From Devosia sp. (GTDB taxonomy: Bacteria > Pseudomonadota > Alphaproteobacteria > Rhizobiales > Devosiaceae): DNA of 16,771 nt. Shown in pieces: positions 14,838-16,771 of this stretch. A program made the translations under genes and the position numbers. The stretch's first letter is position 1. Each line of letters begins with the position of its first letter. The notes below the pieces were generated by a model. It saw only the letters and a program-made list of their open reading frames with translations, made no database searches and was not told the origin of the DNA. The stretch spans positions 1-16,771 of the forward strand of contig DROE01000072.1 in assembly GCA_011322005.1 (NCBI GenBank). The letters are read 5' to 3'.

Positions 14838-15817
14838 GCAAAAACAAAACCGAAGAGGCGCTGGTAACAGTTCAGCACCTGACCCGCGATTTCGATGTTT
14901 CCCCCCCCTGGCTCAACCGGGTTATTGAGGGCAAGAAGAAAGCCATTCTACAGGCCGTGTCCGATGTCAGTTTTGATGTGAAGAAAAACAGCATCTATGC
15001 GCTGGTTGGGGAAAGCGGGTCGGGCAAGTCCACCATCGGCAAGATCGTCGTTGGTCTCTTGTCCCCCACCAGCGGCGTTGTCCGGGTGGACGGTGTTGAT
15101 CTCGCCCGCGAAGCAGACAAGACAAGGCTTGAGCAAACCCGCGCCGGGATCCAGATGATTTTTCAGGACCCCTTCGCTTCTCTCAACCCGCGCTGGAAGG
15201 TCAAAGACATTATCGAAGAGCCGGTAACGGCACGCGGTGGTGACGCCCACGGTCTGGCGGAGAAGTTGCTCGAACAGGTGGGGCTTTCCGCCGCCGATGT
15301 TTCAAAATTCCCCCATGAGTTTTCCGGCGGCCAGCGCCAGCGTATCTGTATCGCCCGGGCCCTGGCTGCCGAACCAAAACTCATCGTCTGCGACGAACCA
15401 ACTTCAGCCCTTGATGTCTCGGTGCAGGCCCAGGTCCTCAACCTAATGAGTGATTTGCGCGAGAGGTTTGGCCTCACCTACCTGTTTATTTCCCACGACC
15501 TGACCATCGTCCAGCACATGGCTGACACCATTGGCGTTCTCTATCTGGGGCGGCTGATCGAGGAGGCACCAAGAGACGAACTATTCGGCAACCCCCACCA
15601 TCCCTACACACAAATGTTGCTCGAAGCGGCGCCCAAGCTGGATGGTTTTGGCCGCGAGGTCGAACCGCCAAAGGGCGAAATCCCCGATCCCATCAATCCC
15701 CCCTCCGGTTGCGCCTATCACCCCCGCTGCCCCATCGCCGTTGAGCGTTGCAAAAATGAACGGCCAGGGATGGAACAAAAAAACAAAAGCCGCGTCGCCT
15801 GCTTTCTCGCCGAGTAG
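14834..15817 (+). CDS. ABC importer ATPase, DppF/OppF type
   Basis: The second nucleotide-binding subunit, 327 aa. Walker A GESGSGKS (59-66), Q-loop region MIFQDPFASLNPRW, signature FSGGQRQR (163-170), Walker B LIVCDEP (183-189) and ISHDLT switch region are all intact. An insertion before Walker A (DFDVSPPWLNRVIEGKKKAILQAVSDVSF) is typical of the OppF/DppF side, which needs a longer first strand region. The C-terminal extension has CAYHPRCPIAVERC and a further Cys near the end (VACFLAE), mirroring its partner. It starts in the upstream stop (ATGA). It closes the operon; the 34-bp gap to the convergent GMC gene shows no hairpin with T-run. Confidence 0.95.
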   Translation: MSKNKTEEALVTVQHLTRDFDVSPPWLNRVIEGKKKAILQAVSDVSFDVKKNSIYALVGESGSGKSTIGKIVVGLLSPTSGVVRVDGVDLAREADKTRLEQTRAGIQMIFQDPFASLNPRWKVKDIIEEPVTARGGDAHGLAEKLLEQVGLSAADVSKFPHEFSGGQRQRICIARALAAEPKLIVCDEPTSALDVSVQAQVLNLMSDLRERFGLTYLFISHDLTIVQHMADTIGVLYLGRLIEEAPRDELFGNPHHPYTQMLLEAAPKLDGFGREVEPPKGEIPDPINPPSGCAYHPRCPIAVERCKNERPGMEQKNKSRVACFLAE

Positions 15818-15851
15818 CCACTTCGCCGCCCTTGTCCCCTGGGTAAGCTTG

Positions 15852-16771
15852 TCATTCTCTCATATCAGCCATAATCATGTCGGCCGCTTTCTGCGCAATC
15901 ATTATCGTGGGCGTGTTGGTGTTGCCCGAGATGATACTGGGCATCACCGAAGCGTCAGCAACGCGCAAGCCCTCCAGCCCGAACAGTTTCAGCCTTGCAT
16001 CCACCACCGCCAGAGGATCACTGGCCAGCCCCATTTTAGCCGTCCCCACCGGGTGAAAAATCGTCGTGCCAATATCCCCCGCCGCCGCGACCAGCGCTTG
16101 CTCGCTGTCATCCACCAGCGGGCCGGGCAGATATTCTTCCGGTGAAAAAGGCATCAACGCATCCTGTGCCATCAGCTTGCGGGTTACCCGGATAGCGTTG
16201 GCAGCAACGGTTCTGTCTTCGTCGGTGCTCAGATAGTTTGGCGCAATTTCTGGTGCTTCCCCCGGCGCAGACGAAACAATGCGGATTGTTCCGCGCGAGG
16301 TAGGCCGCAGATTGCAGGCACTCACAGTGATAGCGGAAAAGTCGTGCAGGGGATCACCGAATTTGTCCAGCGACAACGGTTGCACATGAAATTCTATGTT
16401 GGCCCTCTCCCGTTCGGGTGAAGATCGGGTGAACAGCCCCAGCTGCGAAGGAGCCATGGACAGTGCCCCGCGCCGCAAGAGTGCGTATTCCAGCCCCATC
16501 CACACCCGCTTGAGCATGGACTGATAGTCCACATTCAGGGTTTTGACCCCGGATACCTTGTAGATTGCCCGCTGCTGCAAGTGGTCCTGCAAATTGCGCC
16601 CGACCCCGGCCAGTTCGTGCCTTATTTCGATGCCAAGCGGCGCCAACCATTCGGCCGGACCGATGCCCGAGCGCTGCAATATCTGCACCGAGCCGATGGA
16701 GCCGGCGCTCAAAATGGTTTCGCCCCTCGCTTCTGCGAAAATCCGTTTGCCCCCTTGTTTGAACTCAACGC
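15852..16771 (-). CDS. GMC-family FAD-dependent alcohol/choline dehydrogenase, C-terminal portion (5' end beyond window)
   Basis: The reading frame is open to the right edge of the window, so the Rossmann FAD-binding N-terminus is missing and about 306 codons remain. The second GMC signature is clear: ETILSAGSIGSVQILQRSGIGPAEWLAPLGI, then LAGVGRNLQDHLQQRA. The C-terminal domain contains the catalytic His in IFHPVGTAKMG (codon near 16053-16055) and the Asn of SGNTNTPTIMIAQKAADMI (near 15915-15923), giving a His/Asn active pair. The enzyme oxidises an alcohol to an aldehyde. The BetA/AlkJ-like group includes choline, aliphatic and polyethylene-glycol alcohol dehydrogenases, and the substrate cannot be assigned from this fragment. 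It is convergent with the transporter operon and not obviously part of it. Confidence 0.92.
   Translation of the reverse strand, partial: VEFKQGGKRIFAEARGETILSAGSIGSVQILQRSGIGPAEWLAPLGIEIRHELAGVGRNLQDHLQQRAIYKVSGVKTLNVDYQSMLKRVWMGLEYALLRRGALSMAPSQLGLFTRSSPERERANIEFHVQPLSLDKFGDPLHDFSAITVSACNLRPTSRGTIRIVSSAPGEAPEIAPNYLSTDEDRTVAANAIRVTRKLMAQDALMPFSPEEYLPGPLVDDSEQALVAAAGDIGTTIFHPVGTAKMGLASDPLAVVDARLKLFGLEGLRVADASVMPSIISGNTNTPTIMIAQKAADMIMADMRE

Noticed and set aside
15818..15851. Terminator between the transporter operon and the convergent GMC gene
   Set aside because: The 34 bp contain no inverted repeat followed by a T-run on either strand.

Overview
The window looks like a piece of an alphaproteobacterial chromosome, most likely from the order Hyphomicrobiales (Rhizobiales). 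This rests on three things: the gene order (mtaB-dapF next to ffh-rpsP-rimM-trmD-rplS), the protein sequences, and the GC-rich codon use. Placement at family level, for example Devosiaceae-like, would be a guess. I see no insertion sequence, phage gene, CRISPR array, tRNA or rRNA gene.

Region 1 (1-2283, minus strand) holds, in transcription order, an M29-family aminopeptidase, diaminopimelate epimerase (dapF), and the first 14 codons of mtaB. The mtaB start overlaps the dapF stop (ATGA) and the gene runs off the left edge.

Region 2 (2284-2587) is a non-coding gap. It contains a good sigma70-type promoter followed by three consecutive stem-loops, the last of which ends in a T-run. This is either a roughly 90-nt small RNA or an attenuating leader of ffh.

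Region 3 (2588-7195, plus strand) is the translation and secretion housekeeping block: ffh (SRP GTPase), rpsP (S16), rimM (16S maturation factor), trmD (tRNA m1G37 methyltransferase) and rplS (L19), closed by a clear intrinsic terminator. The usually compact trmD-rplS junction is interrupted by a periplasmic copper chaperone gene of the PCu(A)C family on the opposite strand. As a result rplS probably has its own promoter and leader.

Region 4 (7196-15817, plus strand) is a metabolic and transport cluster. It has a large flavin plus iron-sulfur D-2-hydroxyacid (D-lactate type) dehydrogenase, then a complete five-gene peptide/opine/nickel-type ABC importer: substrate-binding protein, two permeases and two ATPases. 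The four membrane and ATPase genes overlap translationally. The substrate-binding gene is separated from them by a gap with a 16-nt perfect palindrome and a 9-bp GC-rich stem-loop, which probably stabilises the abundant binding-protein mRNA.

Region 5 (15852-16771, minus strand) is the C-terminal part of a GMC-family FAD-dependent alcohol/choline dehydrogenase whose N-terminus lies beyond the right edge.

Most of the window is ordinary chromosomal content. The observation most worth following is the structured RNA in front of ffh. Next are the regulatory inverted repeats in the transporter operon and the copper chaperone inserted in the ribosomal operon.
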